Source: Pseudomonadota bacterium
Lineage (GTDB): Bacteria; Pseudomonadota; Alphaproteobacteria; Rhodobacterales; Rhodobacteraceae
Length of the DNA: 64,000 nucleotides
NCBI GenBank assembly: GCA_038533575.1
Contig: JBCAYL010000002.1
Span: forward strand, 372,001 to 436,000
Reading direction: 5' to 3'
A program made the translations under genes and the position numbers. Of the stretch, positions 12,649 to 21,719 are shown in pieces; the stretch's first letter is position 1, and each line of letters opens with the position of its first letter. The notes beneath the pieces were generated by a model. The model was not told the DNA's origin, ran no database searches, and saw only the letters and a list, made by a program, of their open reading frames with translations.

Positions 12649-13458
12649 ATGACGGCCCTCGCGGCTCTCCTCGTCGCGCTCATGGCGTGGTGGGTGGGGA
12701 CGGGCGTGATCCTCCTCGCCGTGCGCCGTGCTGATGTGGCGGGCGCTGGGCCGCTCGGGCTCGTGCTTGGCGGTCTGCCGTTCCTCGTGTTCGGGCTCGT
12801 GGGGGTGCCAGTGGCGGCGGGCGATGCCAGCGTGGCGGGGCTCTACGGGGGCTTCTTCGCGGCGCTGGCGCTTTGGGGCTGGATCGAGCTTTCCTTCATG
12901 TCGGGGCTTATCACCGGGCCGAACCGGGCGCCTCTGGCGCCGGGCGCCACGGGGCTTGCGCGGGTCTGGGCGGCGTGGTGGGCCGTGGCCTGGCACGAAG
13001 TGCTGCTCCTCGCGGGGCTCGTCTACGTCCTGTGGGCCACCGCCGGTGGCGCGCAAGCCATGGCGGGCTGGACCTTCGGCGTGCTCTACGGCGCGCGGGT
13101 TCTGGCCAAGCTCAACCTCTTTCTCGGCGTGCCGGGCATCAACCACGATGCCGTGCCGCGCGAGCTCTCGCATATCCCGTCCTATTTCAGGCAGGGGGAT
13201 CCCTCGGTCCTTTTTCCAATCTCCGTCATCATCCTCTCGCTGGGCACGGCGCTCTGGCTCTCGCGGCTCGCGGGCGCGGGAAGCGTCGAGGAGACGGTCA
13301 CCTTCGGATTGCTGTCCGCGCTCACGGGGCTCGCGCTCCTCGAGCACTGGATGATGCTTCTGCCCATGGCAGACACGAAACTATGGCGCTGGCTCATGCC
13401 CTCCCGCGGCGAGGCGCGCCCAACCCCGGGACACACCGGCCCCCAAGAACAGGGATAG
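12649..13458 (+). CDS. puhE: PuhE, putative photosynthetic complex assembly protein (DUF3623)
   Basis: Polytopic membrane protein (269 aa, about 7-8 hydrophobic segments) of the DUF3623/PuhE family, found only in purple phototrophs beside acsF and hemA. Family-like stretches include the motifs WHE (in WAVAWHEVLLL), GINHDAVPRELSHIPSYF and LEHWMMLLP. Loss of PuhE alters reaction-centre/LH1 levels in Rhodobacter; its biochemistry is unknown. The ATG at 12649, with GAAGGGG upstream, is preferred over an in-frame ATG at 12616. Ends 3 nt before hemA. Confidence 0.9.
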   Translation: MTALAALLVALMAWWVGTGVILLAVRRADVAGAGPLGLVLGGLPFLVFGLVGVPVAAGDASVAGLYGGFFAALALWGWIELSFMSGLITGPNRAPLAPGATGLARVWAAWWAVAWHEVLLLAGLVYVLWATAGGAQAMAGWTFGVLYGARVLAKLNLFLGVPGINHDAVPRELSHIPSYFRQGDPSVLFPISVIILSLGTALWLSRLAGAGSVEETVTFGLLSALTGLALLEHWMMLLPMADTKLWRWLMPSRGEARPTPGHTGPQEQG

Positions 13459-13461
13459 ACG

Positions 13462-14673
13462 ATGAACTTCGACCAGATTTTTGAAGACCAGTTGAAGACG
13501 TTGAAAGACGAAGGAAACTACCGCTACTTCGCCGAGCTCGAGCGTTGCTGCGAGAAGTTTCCCAAGGCGGCGAACCACGGCCCCGACGGGGTCCGGGACG
13601 TCACCGTCTGGTGTTCGAACGATTATCTCGGCATGGGCCAGAACCCGAAGGTCATCGCGGCGATGCAGGAGGCCGTGGCGCGCTGCGGCACCGGCGCGGG
13701 CGGCACGCGCAACATCTCCGGAACGAACCACGATCACCTGCTCCTCGAGCGCGAGGTGGCCGATCTCCACGGCAAGGAGGCCGGGCTCCTCTTCACGTCA
13801 GGCTACATCTCGAACTGGGCGACGCTGTCGACCTTGGGCGCGCGCATCCCCGATGTCGTCATCTTCTCGGACAGCGAGAATCACGCGTCGATGATCGAGG
13901 GCATCCGGCACTCGAAGGCCGACAAGGTGATCTGGAAGCACAACGACGCCGCCGATCTCGACCGCAAGCTCGCCGCGGTGGGCGACCGCCCCAAGCTCGT
14001 CGCCTTCGAGAGCGTCTATTCCATGGATGGCGATATCTGCCCGATGGAGGATATCCTCGATGTCTGTGAAAAACACGGCGCGCTCACCTACCTCGACGAG
14101 GTCCATGCCGTGGGCATGTACGGGCCCCGCGGCGGCGGCGTGAGCGAGGAGCGCGGGCTGGCGCACCGGATCGACATCATCGAGGGCACGCTGGGCAAGG
14201 CCTTCGGCTGCGTGGGCGGCTATATCACGGGCTCGGCGGCCATCTGCGATTTCGTCCGGTCCTTCGCCTCGGGCTTCATCTTCACCACGGCCCTGCCGCC
14301 CGCCGTGGCCGCCGCGGCGCGTACCTCCATCGCGCATCTCAAGGAGAGCCAGATCGAGCGGGCCGGGCAGCGTCGGCAGGTGGCCAAGCTCCGTGCCGCT
14401 CTCGAGCGCGCGGGCATCCCCTACATGAAGAACGAGAGCCATATCGTGCCCGTCATGATCGGTGATCCGAAGAAGACCCGGATGATCTCCGACTACCTGA
14501 TGGAGACGTTCGGCATCTACGTACAGCCGATCAACTACCCCACCGTGCCCAAGGGGACGGAACGGCTCCGCTTCACGCCCTCGCCGCTACATTCCGACGC
14601 GGAAATCGAGCGTTTGGCCGGTGCGCTCAGCACGCTTTGGGAACAATGTGCGCTCGCACGCGCTGTAGCATAG
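13462..14673 (+). CDS. hemA: 5-aminolevulinate synthase
   Basis: PLP enzyme (403 aa) that condenses glycine and succinyl-CoA to 5-aminolevulinate, the entry to heme, bacteriochlorophyll and cobalamin (C4 or Shemin route). It has the ALAS/KBL fold markers: CSNDYLGMG near residue 52, [27 protein letters not shown], and the Schiff-base lysine in [10 protein letters not shown]. It lies last in the superoperon, 3 nt behind puhE, so precursor supply is tied to the photosynthesis genes. Confidence 0.97.
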   Translation: MNFDQIFEDQLKTLKDEGNYRYFAELERCCEKFPKAANHGPDGVRDVTVWCSNDYLGMGQNPKVIAAMQEAVARCGTGAGGTRNISGTNHDHLLLEREVADLHGKEAGLLFTSGYISNWATLSTLGARIPDVVIFSDSENHASMIEGIRHSKADKVIWKHNDAADLDRKLAAVGDRPKLVAFESVYSMDGDICPMEDILDVCEKHGALTYLDEVHAVGMYGPRGGGVSEERGLAHRIDIIEGTLGKAFGCVGGYITGSAAICDFVRSFASGFIFTTALPPAVAAAARTSIAHLKESQIERAGQRRQVAKLRAALERAGIPYMKNESHIVPVMIGDPKKTRMISDYLMETFGIYVQPINYPTVPKGTERLRFTPSPLHSDAEIERLAGALSTLWEQCALARAVA

Positions 14674-14768
14674 GAAGCCGCGTAAAATTTACCCAGAATG
14701 TGGACGGGCGGCCTTTACCCCAGCCTTCGCGCGGCTAGGTGCCACCACGGAATGCAAAGGAGTACACT

Positions 14769-15278
14769 ATGAAACTCACACGTCGTGAACAGCTTGCCCT
14801 CATGGGCGGCGCACTGACCGCAACGGCCCTCCCGGCCTCCCTTTCCGCGGACAGTCACGCGGCTGCCGAGCCGACGACCCATGTCGTCGAGATGCTGAAC
14901 CAGGATCCAGACAACCCGCGCGAGCGCCAGATCTATTCGCCTGCCGTCGTGCGGATGCAGCCGGGCGACACCGTGCGCTTCGTCTCCGTTGATCGGGGCC
15001 ACAACGCCCAGTCCAACGAAGATTATTCGCCAGAGGGCGGCACCGAATGGGCGTCTGCCATCAACGAGGACTTCGAGGTGACGATCGATGTCGAGGGTGC
15101 CTACATGTACGAGTGCCAGCCGCACGCGTCCGCGGGCATGATCGGTCTCCTGCTCGTCGGCGATGTCTCCGGCAACTACGAAGATCTCAAGGGTGAGCGC
15201 TTCCGTGGCCGGGCCCGCCAGCGCGCGGAGCAGTACTTCGAGGAGGCGGACGCCATCCTCGCGGAAGAATCCGCGTAA
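14769..15278 (+). CDS. Pseudoazurin-like periplasmic blue copper protein
   Basis: Exported cupredoxin (169 aa). The N-terminus has a twin-arginine signal-like stretch (TRREQLALMGGA, residues 4-15) ending near ASLSADSHA. Type 1 copper ligands are visible as His in VDRGHNAQ and Cys-His-Met in YECQPHASAGMIG. Pseudoazurins carry electrons between periplasmic redox enzymes. The C-terminal 40 residues (KGERFRGRARQRAEQYFEEAD) form an extra charged helical tail. AAAGGAG precedes the ATG and a terminator follows. Photosynthetic electron donation is possible but unproven. Confidence 0.85.
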   Translation: MKLTRREQLALMGGALTATALPASLSADSHAAAEPTTHVVEMLNQDPDNPRERQIYSPAVVRMQPGDTVRFVSVDRGHNAQSNEDYSPEGGTEWASAINEDFEVTIDVEGAYMYECQPHASAGMIGLLLVGDVSGNYEDLKGERFRGRARQRAEQYFEEADAILAEESA

Positions 15279-15299
15279 CCGCGCCAGATATCCTGGAAG

Positions 15300-15328
15300 C
15301 GGGGGCCCTCAGGGGCCCCCGTTTTCGT
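15300..15328 (+). terminator. Rho-independent terminator after the cupredoxin gene
   Basis: Strong GC stem, CGGGGGCCC (15300-15308), loop TCA, then the complementary GGGCCCCCG, followed directly by TTTTCGTTT. It closes the plus-strand transcription unit ending with the pseudoazurin-like gene and faces a minus-strand gene beyond. Confidence 0.85.
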
Positions 15329-15389
15329 TTGGACGTCGCTCATGTCGCGGATGTGTTGAGGCGAGGCGCCACATCGCCTGGGCGACCGA

Positions 15390-15989
15390 TCACCAGAAGC
15401 GCAACCGCTCCCACGTCGTCACGGCGTCGAGCGTGAGCGGCGCGTCGGGGCCCACGGATACCGTGCGCGCGCTGATCTCCCGGCCTTCGAGGAATTCGGT
15501 CATCTCGACCTCCATCTCCCGCGGGAAGGTGAGCGAGAGCGGCGCGTGCCCCTGCACGTCCCACGCGATGAAGCCCGCGTAGGTCGACAGCTCTCCCAAT
15601 TCGAAGCGCGCATTGGGATCGGTGACATTGCAGACCGCCATGGCGATCCAGCCGTCGATCGGGTCATCGAAATCCACGGGCAGGCTGTCGGGATGCACCA
15701 TGAGCGACATGGCCTCCACCAGCGCGTTCTCCCCGCCGATCACCGTTTCGATATCCGACCAAAGCTCGTCGCCATAGATGTAGGTCCCCTCGCGGAAGGG
15801 CGCGATGTCCACGAGACCCTCTGCATCGAGAAAGTCCGCCGGGAGCGGCGCGAGCAGCGCCTCCGTCTCCAGCGTCTCGAACTTGATAAACATCTCCACG
15901 CTGCGCTTCGTTCGGTCGACGAGAAGCGTCAGGTCTGCCGCCGAAGCAGGCAGGGCCGTGGAAAGCAAAAGGGCGAGCGTCGTTCGCAT
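15390..15989 (-). CDS. Putative secreted protein of unknown function
   Basis: A 199-aa product with a clear Sec signal peptide (MRTTLALLLSTALPASA, probable cleavage after ASA) and a soluble acidic body. No cysteine pair or membrane helix is obvious. I recognise no domain. Features worth noting are the segments VEMFIKFETLETEALL and NALVEAMSLMVHPDSLPVD and a C-terminus rich in Thr/Trp (TTWERLRFW). It is transcribed alone, convergent with the cupredoxin unit and divergent from the cob cluster. A periplasmic role is the only inference I would make. Confidence 0.75.
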   Translation of the reverse strand: MRTTLALLLSTALPASAADLTLLVDRTKRSVEMFIKFETLETEALLAPLPADFLDAEGLVDIAPFREGTYIYGDELWSDIETVIGGENALVEAMSLMVHPDSLPVDFDDPIDGWIAMAVCNVTDPNARFELGELSTYAGFIAWDVQGHAPLSLTFPREMEVEMTEFLEGREISARTVSVGPDAPLTLDAVTTWERLRFW

Positions 15990-16167
15990 GCTCCATACTT
16001 ATGGGACAAGTGGGCGCTGACAACACCCCGCCGCCCTTTGCGATTGCTGGGAACCCGCCCGTGCCGTACACCCCACGCGACGAGGTGAACCACCCAGCAC
16101 GGAGGGCCCCGCGCGCCGACCCAAAACGGGGGCGCAGAGGGCCGCGTCAGACGCGCCGCGCGGGCAG

Positions 16168-16815
16168 ATGGGACGGATGATGAGGCCATACGAGCGCGAC
16201 CCGGCAGCGATCTATGCCCAGAGCTTTGCGACCGTGCGGAGCGAGGCCCGCCTCGAGCGCTTCCCGCCCGATATGGAGCCCCTCGTGATCCGTCTGATCC
16301 ATGCCTGTGGGATGGTCGACATCGCCGATCGCCTTGCTTTCTCGCCGGATGCAGCAGGGGCGGGGCAGGCCGCGATTGCGCAGGGCGCGCCCATTCTCTG
16401 CGATTGCGAGATGGTCGGGGCGGGCATCATCCGCCGCACGCTCAAGGGCAACGATGTCATCGTGATGCTCAACGAGGCAGGCGTCCCGGCTGACGCCAAG
16501 GCTCGCGGGACGACGCGGAGCGCGGCCGCCGTGGAGCTCTGGCGCCCGCATCTCGAGGGCGCGGTTGTGGCCATCGGCAACGCACCCACCGCGCTCTTTC
16601 ACCTGCTCGAGATGCTTGAGGCCGGCGCACCGCGCCCCGCCGTGATCCTCGGCTTCCCCGTGGGCTTTGTCGGCGCGGCTGAAAGCAAGGCCGAGCTCGC
16701 CGCCAATCCGCGTGGATGCGCCTTCGTTACTCTGCGCGGGCGCCGCGGCGGCTCGGCCATGGCCTCGGCGGCGGTCAACGCGCTCGCGGCGGGTCTCGGC
16801 GGAGGCGTCGCATGA
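16168..16815 (+). CDS. cobH: Precorrin-8X methylmutase
   Basis: CobH/CbiC (215 aa from this start) moves the C11 methyl group to C12, giving hydrogenobyrinic acid. The catalytic histidine lies in RLIHACGMVD (residue 45 here), and the family blocks CDCEMVGAGI, AIGNAPTALFHLLEM and GFPVGFVGAAESK are all present. ATGs at 16168, 16177 and 16180 are possible starts; homologues favour the later ones. First gene of the coupled cob cluster; the stop overlaps cobL (ATGA). No cobalamin riboswitch was recognised in the 178 nt upstream. Confidence 0.94.
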   Translation: MGRMMRPYERDPAAIYAQSFATVRSEARLERFPPDMEPLVIRLIHACGMVDIADRLAFSPDAAGAGQAAIAQGAPILCDCEMVGAGIIRRTLKGNDVIVMLNEAGVPADAKARGTTRSAAAVELWRPHLEGAVVAIGNAPTALFHLLEMLEAGAPRPAVILGFPVGFVGAAESKAELAANPRGCAFVTLRGRRGGSAMASAAVNALAAGLGGGVA

Positions 16816-17996
16816 GCCTCCATGTCATCGGGATCGGCGCGAACGGGCTGGAGAGCCTCGCGCCCTCGGCCCGTGCTGCGCTCGATGCGGCGGAAATCAT
16901 CGTAGGTGGTGCGCGCCACCATGCGCTCACGGCCGTGGTCGAGGCTGAGAGGATCTCATGGCCCTCGCCCTTCGACGCGTTGGTCTCGCGGCTCGAAGAG
17001 CTTGCCGCGCGGCGCGTGGCCGTCCTCGCCACGGGCGATCCGCTCTGGTTCTCCGTGGGTGAGAAGCTCGCGGAGGCGTTTCCGAGCGCGGTCTTCCACC
17101 CGCAGCTTTCGGCCTTTCAGCTCGCCGCCGCGCGCATGTGCTGGCCGATGGACGCGGTAGAGACGCTCAGCATCCACGGGCGGCCCGCGGAAGTGATCCT
17201 GCCCTTCCTGCGCCCCGGGGGGCGGCTCCTCCTCCTCACGGGCGGGTCCGATTGCCCGGGCCACGTGGCAGAGCTCCTGGTCAATCGTGGCTTTGGCCGC
17301 TCGATGCTGACCGTGCTCTCCGATCTCGGGGCGGACGAACACCGCATCGCGTGCGCCGCCGAGAACTGGAAGGACCCAGTGCCCAGCTTTCACACGCTTG
17401 CCGTCGACCTCGTCGCCGGAGCGGGTGCGCAGGTTTTGCCGCCGAGTTTCGGTCTGCCTGACGAGGCCTTTGACAGCGACGGGACCATGACGAAGCGCGA
17501 GGTCCGCGCGCTCACGCTCGCGGCCCTGGCCCCGGCGCCGGGCGCGCTTCTCTGGGATGTCGGCACGGGCGCGGGCTCCGTGGCCATCGAATGGATGCGC
17601 GCGGCGCGGGGCGCGCGGGCCATCGGCATCGAGCCCCGCGCGGAGCGGCGCGCCCTCGCCGCCGCCAATGCCACGGCCCTCGGCGTGCCGGGGCTTGAGA
17701 TCGTCGCGGGAGACGCCCCGGCGGCGCTCGAGAGTCTTCCCGCCCCGGACGCCATCTTCTTCGGCGGCGGCCTGTCCGCGCCAGCATTCGCCCGCGCCTG
17801 GAACGCGCTGAAGCCCCATGGCCGCCTCGTGGCCAACGCGGTCACTCTCGAAACCGAGGCGACCCTCGCGGCGCTGCACGGGGAACATGGCGGCGCGCTC
17901 ACGCGGATCTCGATCCAGCGCGCCGAGCCGGTGGGCCGCCTGACCGGCTGGAAGCCCGCCATGCCCGTGACCCAGCTCACCTTGGTGAAGCCGTGA
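16812..17996 (+). CDS. cobL: Precorrin-6Y C5,15-methyltransferase (decarboxylating)
   Basis: Bifunctional CobL (394 aa). The N-terminal tetrapyrrole methylase half (residues about 1-195, CbiE-like: VIGIGANGLESLAPS, VLATGDPLWFSVG) is fused to a C-terminal CbiT-like half with SAM motif LLWDVGTGAGSVAIEWMR. It methylates C5 and C15 and decarboxylates the C12 acetate side chain. It overlaps cobH and cobI by 4 nt on each side. Confidence 0.94.
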   Translation: MSLHVIGIGANGLESLAPSARAALDAAEIIVGGARHHALTAVVEAERISWPSPFDALVSRLEELAARRVAVLATGDPLWFSVGEKLAEAFPSAVFHPQLSAFQLAAARMCWPMDAVETLSIHGRPAEVILPFLRPGGRLLLLTGGSDCPGHVAELLVNRGFGRSMLTVLSDLGADEHRIACAAENWKDPVPSFHTLAVDLVAGAGAQVLPPSFGLPDEAFDSDGTMTKREVRALTLAALAPAPGALLWDVGTGAGSVAIEWMRAARGARAIGIEPRAERRALAAANATALGVPGLEIVAGDAPAALESLPAPDAIFFGGGLSAPAFARAWNALKPHGRLVANAVTLETEATLAALHGEHGGALTRISIQRAEPVGRLTGWKPAMPVTQLTLVKP

Positions 17997-18700
17997 CGGC
18001 GCCCGGCACGCTCTATGGCGTGGGCGTGGGGCCCGGCGACCCCGAGCTCATGACCCTCAAGGCCGCGCGCCTCATCTCGGCCTGCCCTGTCATCGCCTAC
18101 CCGACGCTCGCGGGCGCGGAGAGCTTCGCCCGCCGCATCGCCCGGGACCTCATCACCGAAGAGCATGCGGAGATCACCATGGACGTGCCCATGACGCCGG
18201 AGCGCGCGCCGGCCCAGGCGGCCTATGACGAAGGCGCGGAGAGGATCGCCGGCGCCCTGCGGCGCGGGCAGGACGTGGCCTGCCTCTGCGAGGGCGATCC
18301 CTTCTTCTACGGTTCGTTCATGTATATTTTCGCCCGCCTTGCATCGGAATTCGACACAATCGTCATTCCCGGCATCACCAGCGTGACGGCCTGCGCGGCC
18401 CGTGCGGGGATGCCGATCGCAGCGCGCAACGAGCGCGTGACGGTGCTGCCAGGTCCACTCCCGGAGGCGGAGCTCGAGTCGCGCATCGCCGGGGCCGAAA
18501 GCGTCGTCATCATGAAGATCGGCCGCCATCTCGCCAAGATCCGCGGCGTCATGGAGCGACTGGGCGTGCTCGACGACGCCGTGTACGTGGAGCGCGCCAC
18601 GCTGCCCGAGGAGCGCGTTCTGCCCCTGGCGGAGGCCCCCGATCCCGCGCCATACTTTTCCATGATCCTTCTCACGAAAGGGGCCGATCCATGGCTCTGA
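17993..18700 (+). CDS. cobI: Precorrin-2 C20-methyltransferase
   Basis: SAM-dependent tetrapyrrole methylase (235 aa) that converts precorrin-2 to precorrin-3A. Family landmarks are YGVGVGPGDPELMTLKA at the N-terminus, CLCEGDPFFYGSFMY in the middle and PGITSVTACAA. It starts with GTG overlapping the cobL stop (GTGA). The end overlaps the next gene by 10 nt. Confidence 0.93.
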   Translation: MTAPGTLYGVGVGPGDPELMTLKAARLISACPVIAYPTLAGAESFARRIARDLITEEHAEITMDVPMTPERAPAQAAYDEGAERIAGALRRGQDVACLCEGDPFFYGSFMYIFARLASEFDTIVIPGITSVTACAARAGMPIAARNERVTVLPGPLPEAELESRIAGAESVVIMKIGRHLAKIRGVMERLGVLDDAVYVERATLPEERVLPLAEAPDPAPYFSMILLTKGADPWL

Positions 18701-20493
18701 CCCCCGTCATCCTCGCGCTGTCTGCGTCCGGCGCGCCGGTGGCACAGCGTATCGCAGAGGCCCTCGCGGCCCCAGTCCATGGCCGCGCCGGGCGTGTGGA
18801 AAAGGCGGATGCCTTCTTCGACAATGCCCTCGATCACGCGCGTGATCTCTTTGCCGCCGGGCGGCCCATTATCGGGGTCTGCGCGTCCGGCATCCTCATT
18901 CGCGCCGTGGCGCCGCTCTTGGCGGACAAGCGCACCGAACCCCCAGTGATCAGCGTCTCCGACGATGGGCGCGTCGTGGTGCCGCTCCTTGGCGGGCATC
19001 GCGGTGCCAACCGTCTGGCGCGCGATATCGCGGAGGCCCTAGGCGGGGCAGCGGCGGTGACGACCGCGGGAGATGTCTCCCTCGGTGTTGCGCTCGACGA
19101 GCCGCCCGCCGGGTGGCGGCTGGCCAATCCGGAGGCCGCACAGGGGGCGATGGCCGCGCTTCTGAGCGGCGGCGGGGCGCGGATCGAGGGGGCTGCGCCG
19201 TGGCTCGATCTGCCGGAGGGGGATGCCGTGACGATCGCGGCCACGGACGCGCCCGCGCCCGGGGCGACGCTTCATTTTGCGCCGCTGCGGGTCACGGTGG
19301 GCGTGGGCTGCGCGCGGAATTGCGACCCCGCCGAACTGGAGGAGCTCGTCCTCAGTGAACTGGCTGCCGCCGGGATCGATCCCGCGGCGGTTCATTCGGT
19401 GAACACCATCGCGCTCAAGGCCGACGAGCCCGCCATCCTCGCGCTGGCAAAGACGCTGGACGCGCCCCTGCGCCTTTTCTCCGCGGAGGAGCTCGAAGCG
19501 CAGCGCGCTCGCATCGAGACCCCATCCGACATCGTTTTCGCGGAAGTGGGCACGCATTCCGTCTCTGAGGCTGCCTCGCTCTGCCAGTCGGAGACATCGT
19601 TGCTCCTGCGGCCCAAATCCAAGACGCGGAACGCCACCTGTGCAATCTCTCGCGCGCCGGAGCCGCTGACAGCTCTGAAAGGCCGCCCGCGGGGCCGCCT
19701 CTCCATCGTGGGCATCGGCCCGGGGCAGGCCTCCTGGCGGACGCCGGAGGTGAGCCGCCTCGTCGCAGATGCGGAAGAGCTCGTGGGATACGGCCTCTAT
19801 ATCGATCTGCTGGGCCCGCTCGCGCAGGGCAAGGCGCGCGCCGATTTCCCGTTGGGCGGGGAGGAGGCGCGCTGCCGCTACGCGCTGGAACGGGCCGGGG
19901 AGGGGCGCGGTGTGGCGCTCGTCTGCTCCGGCGATGCCGGGATCTACGCCATGGGCGCCCTCGTCTTCGAACTGCTGGACCGCACCGACCACGGGGTGAG
20001 CGACGCCGCACGGCGCGTAGAGGTGATCTGCTCTCCGGGTGTCTCCGCCCTTCAGGGCGCGGCGGCCCGGGCCGGGGCGCCACTGGGCCACGATTTCTGC
20101 GCCATCTCGCTCAGTGACCTGCTGACGCCACGCGAGGACATCCTGCGCCGCATCAAGGCGGCGGCGGAGGGGGATTTCGTGATCGCGTTCTACAACCCCG
20201 TGTCGCAGCGGCGGCGGACTCTTCTTGCGGAGGCGCGGGACATTCTCCTCGCCAACCGCCCGCCGGAAACGCCCGTGATGCTGGCCGCGTCGCTGGGCCG
20301 GCCAGAGGAGAGCGTCCGCTACCGGCAACTGGCCGCGCTCGACGTCGACGAGGTCGACATGCTGACGACCGTGCTCGTGGGATCGTCCCAGTCGAGGCTC
20401 GCTTCGCTGGGCGAGGGGCCAAGGATGTATACGCCGCGCGGGTACGCGCGGAAGATAGATGGCGATTTAAGCGTGATAGGCGGCGAAAAATGA
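18691..20493 (+). CDS. cobJ: CbiG-CobJ fusion: CbiG/CobE-like domain joined to precorrin-3B C17-methyltransferase
   Basis: A 600-aa two-part protein. Residues about 1-310 resemble CbiG (ALSASGAPVAQRIAEAL, GGHRGANRLARDIAEAL, then the CobE-like VTVGVGCARNCDPAELE). Residues about 336-600 are CobJ (LSIVGIGPGQASWRTPEV, VCSGDAGIYAMGALVFEL, FVIAFYNPVSQRRR), which adds the C17 methyl and drives ring contraction. CbiG belongs to the anaerobic route and CobE to the aerobic one, so this is a mixed architecture known from some bacteria. ATG at 18691 overlaps cobI; the stop overlaps cobM. Confidence 0.92.
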   Translation: MALTPVILALSASGAPVAQRIAEALAAPVHGRAGRVEKADAFFDNALDHARDLFAAGRPIIGVCASGILIRAVAPLLADKRTEPPVISVSDDGRVVVPLLGGHRGANRLARDIAEALGGAAAVTTAGDVSLGVALDEPPAGWRLANPEAAQGAMAALLSGGGARIEGAAPWLDLPEGDAVTIAATDAPAPGATLHFAPLRVTVGVGCARNCDPAELEELVLSELAAAGIDPAAVHSVNTIALKADEPAILALAKTLDAPLRLFSAEELEAQRARIETPSDIVFAEVGTHSVSEAASLCQSETSLLLRPKSKTRNATCAISRAPEPLTALKGRPRGRLSIVGIGPGQASWRTPEVSRLVADAEELVGYGLYIDLLGPLAQGKARADFPLGGEEARCRYALERAGEGRGVALVCSGDAGIYAMGALVFELLDRTDHGVSDAARRVEVICSPGVSALQGAAARAGAPLGHDFCAISLSDLLTPREDILRRIKAAAEGDFVIAFYNPVSQRRRTLLAEARDILLANRPPETPVMLAASLGRPEESVRYRQLAALDVDEVDMLTTVLVGSSQSRLASLGEGPRMYTPRGYARKIDGDLSVIGGEK

Positions 20494-21257
20494 AGGTATA
20501 CTTCATAGGCGCGGGTCCGGGCGACCCGGAGCTGCTCACACTCAAGGCAGCCAAGCGGATCGCGGCCTGCCCCGTCTGCCTCTATGCCGGTTCGCTCGTG
20601 CCCGAGGCGGTGGTGGCCGGCGCGCCGGAGGGTGCCCGCGTCCTCGACACCGCGCCCATGACGCTCGAGGAGACTCATGGTGAGATCCTCGCTGCGCAGC
20701 GAAAGGGGCAGGACGTGGCGCGGGTGCATTCCGGGGATCCCTCCCTTTACGGCGCGATTGCAGAGCAGATCCGGCTCCTGCGCAAGGACGGGATTGACTA
20801 CGAGATCATCCCCGGCGTCCCGGCCTACACCGCGGCAGCGGCGGCGCTGGGTCAGGAACTCACCATCCCCGAGGTCGCACAGTCAATCGTGCTTACGCGC
20901 ATGTCCATGAAGTCGACCGGCATGCCGCAGCACGAAACTTTAACAAATTTCGCCAAATCGCGATCGACAATCGCCATACATCTCGCCATTCGTAATCTTC
21001 GGGAGATCGAGCGACAGCTCATTCCGGAATACGGCGCGGATTGTCCGGTGGCCGTCATTTACCGCGCGAGCTGGCCCGATGAGCTGATTTTGCGTGGCAC
21101 GCTCGGCGATATCCGCGAAAAGGTCCGCGCAGCGAAAATCACGCGAACCGCCCTGATTCTCGTGGGGCCGGCCCTCGGCGAGGTCACCGATTTCAAGGAC
21201 AGTGCGCTCTATGATCCCAAGGAAGAGCACATTCTGCGTGTGAAAAAGGGCGCATAA
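20490..21257 (+). CDS. cobM: Precorrin-4 C11-methyltransferase
   Basis: SAM-dependent tetrapyrrole methylase (255 aa) acting after CobJ. Motifs are VYFIGAGPGDPELLTLKA at the start, VHSGDPSLYGAIAEQI, and IPGVPAYTAAAAALGQELT. Last gene of the coupled cluster (ATGA overlap with cobJ). The segment around nt 20930-21010 is distinctly richer in A+T than its neighbours although the protein stays intact. The cluster lacks cobG/cobZ, cobK and cobF, which must lie elsewhere. Confidence 0.93.
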   Translation: MKVYFIGAGPGDPELLTLKAAKRIAACPVCLYAGSLVPEAVVAGAPEGARVLDTAPMTLEETHGEILAAQRKGQDVARVHSGDPSLYGAIAEQIRLLRKDGIDYEIIPGVPAYTAAAAALGQELTIPEVAQSIVLTRMSMKSTGMPQHETLTNFAKSRSTIAIHLAIRNLREIERQLIPEYGADCPVAVIYRASWPDELILRGTLGDIREKVRAAKITRTALILVGPALGEVTDFKDSALYDPKEEHILRVKKGA

Positions 21258-21356
21258 CTCCGCTCACACGCGGGAAAAAGCGTGAAAGTGCATCATTGCC
21301 CATGACTCGTGCCGCCCGCGGCTTAGGTTTGGCGCGGGGTGACTGGAGTATGCGAG

Positions 21357-21713
21357 ATGACGTATCTTTCTGACGAGGTGAGGGCGGGCCTTGAGGCGGC
21401 GCGCGCCAAGAAGGCGAAGCGGCGCTCGCGGCTGCGTGTGGAAGCGGGCAATGCGTATTTTCCCGTGTTGCGGCTTTGGGATGACGGCTTCGCAGTGGAT
21501 CGGGACGATGCGCAGGGCCTGCGTGGTCTCGTGGACCTCTACGATGGACCGCGGCATCTCTACCAGGCGCTGATCGTCACGACCTCAGAGTTGGGCGGAG
21601 AGCGCGTGTTCGAGTTCAAGCGCAATACGTCCGCAGCGGATGCCGCGCCGCTGGATTACGCGCGCGAGGCACCGCAGCCGATCGCTTTGCTGCGCAGCGA
21701 AACGCAGCGATAA
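21357..21713 (+). CDS. Conserved-looking hypothetical protein
   Basis: A 118-aa basic/acidic soluble protein with no signal or membrane segment. It begins MTYLSDEVRAGLEAARAKKAKRRSRLRV and contains a compact alpha/beta-looking core (FPVLRLWDDGFAVD, GLVDLYDGPRHLYQALIV). ATG with GGAG 9 nt upstream is preferred to an in-frame GTG at 21339. It lies between cobM and a convergent PLP-enzyme gene, ending 6 nt from it. I recognise no named family; PilZ-like or other small beta domains cannot be judged by eye. Confidence 0.75.
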   Translation: MTYLSDEVRAGLEAARAKKAKRRSRLRVEAGNAYFPVLRLWDDGFAVDRDDAQGLRGLVDLYDGPRHLYQALIVTTSELGGERVFEFKRNTSAADAAPLDYAREAPQPIALLRSETQR

Positions 21714-21719
21714 ACGCTC

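Noticed and set aside
14674-14768. GTAAAATTTAC near-palindrome as a regulator site before the cupredoxin gene
   Set aside because: Too short and matches no regulator motif that I can name with confidence.
15990-16167. Possible cobalamin riboswitch before cobH
   Set aside because: No B12-box-like conserved core was recognisable on the plus strand; only GC-rich sequence is seen.
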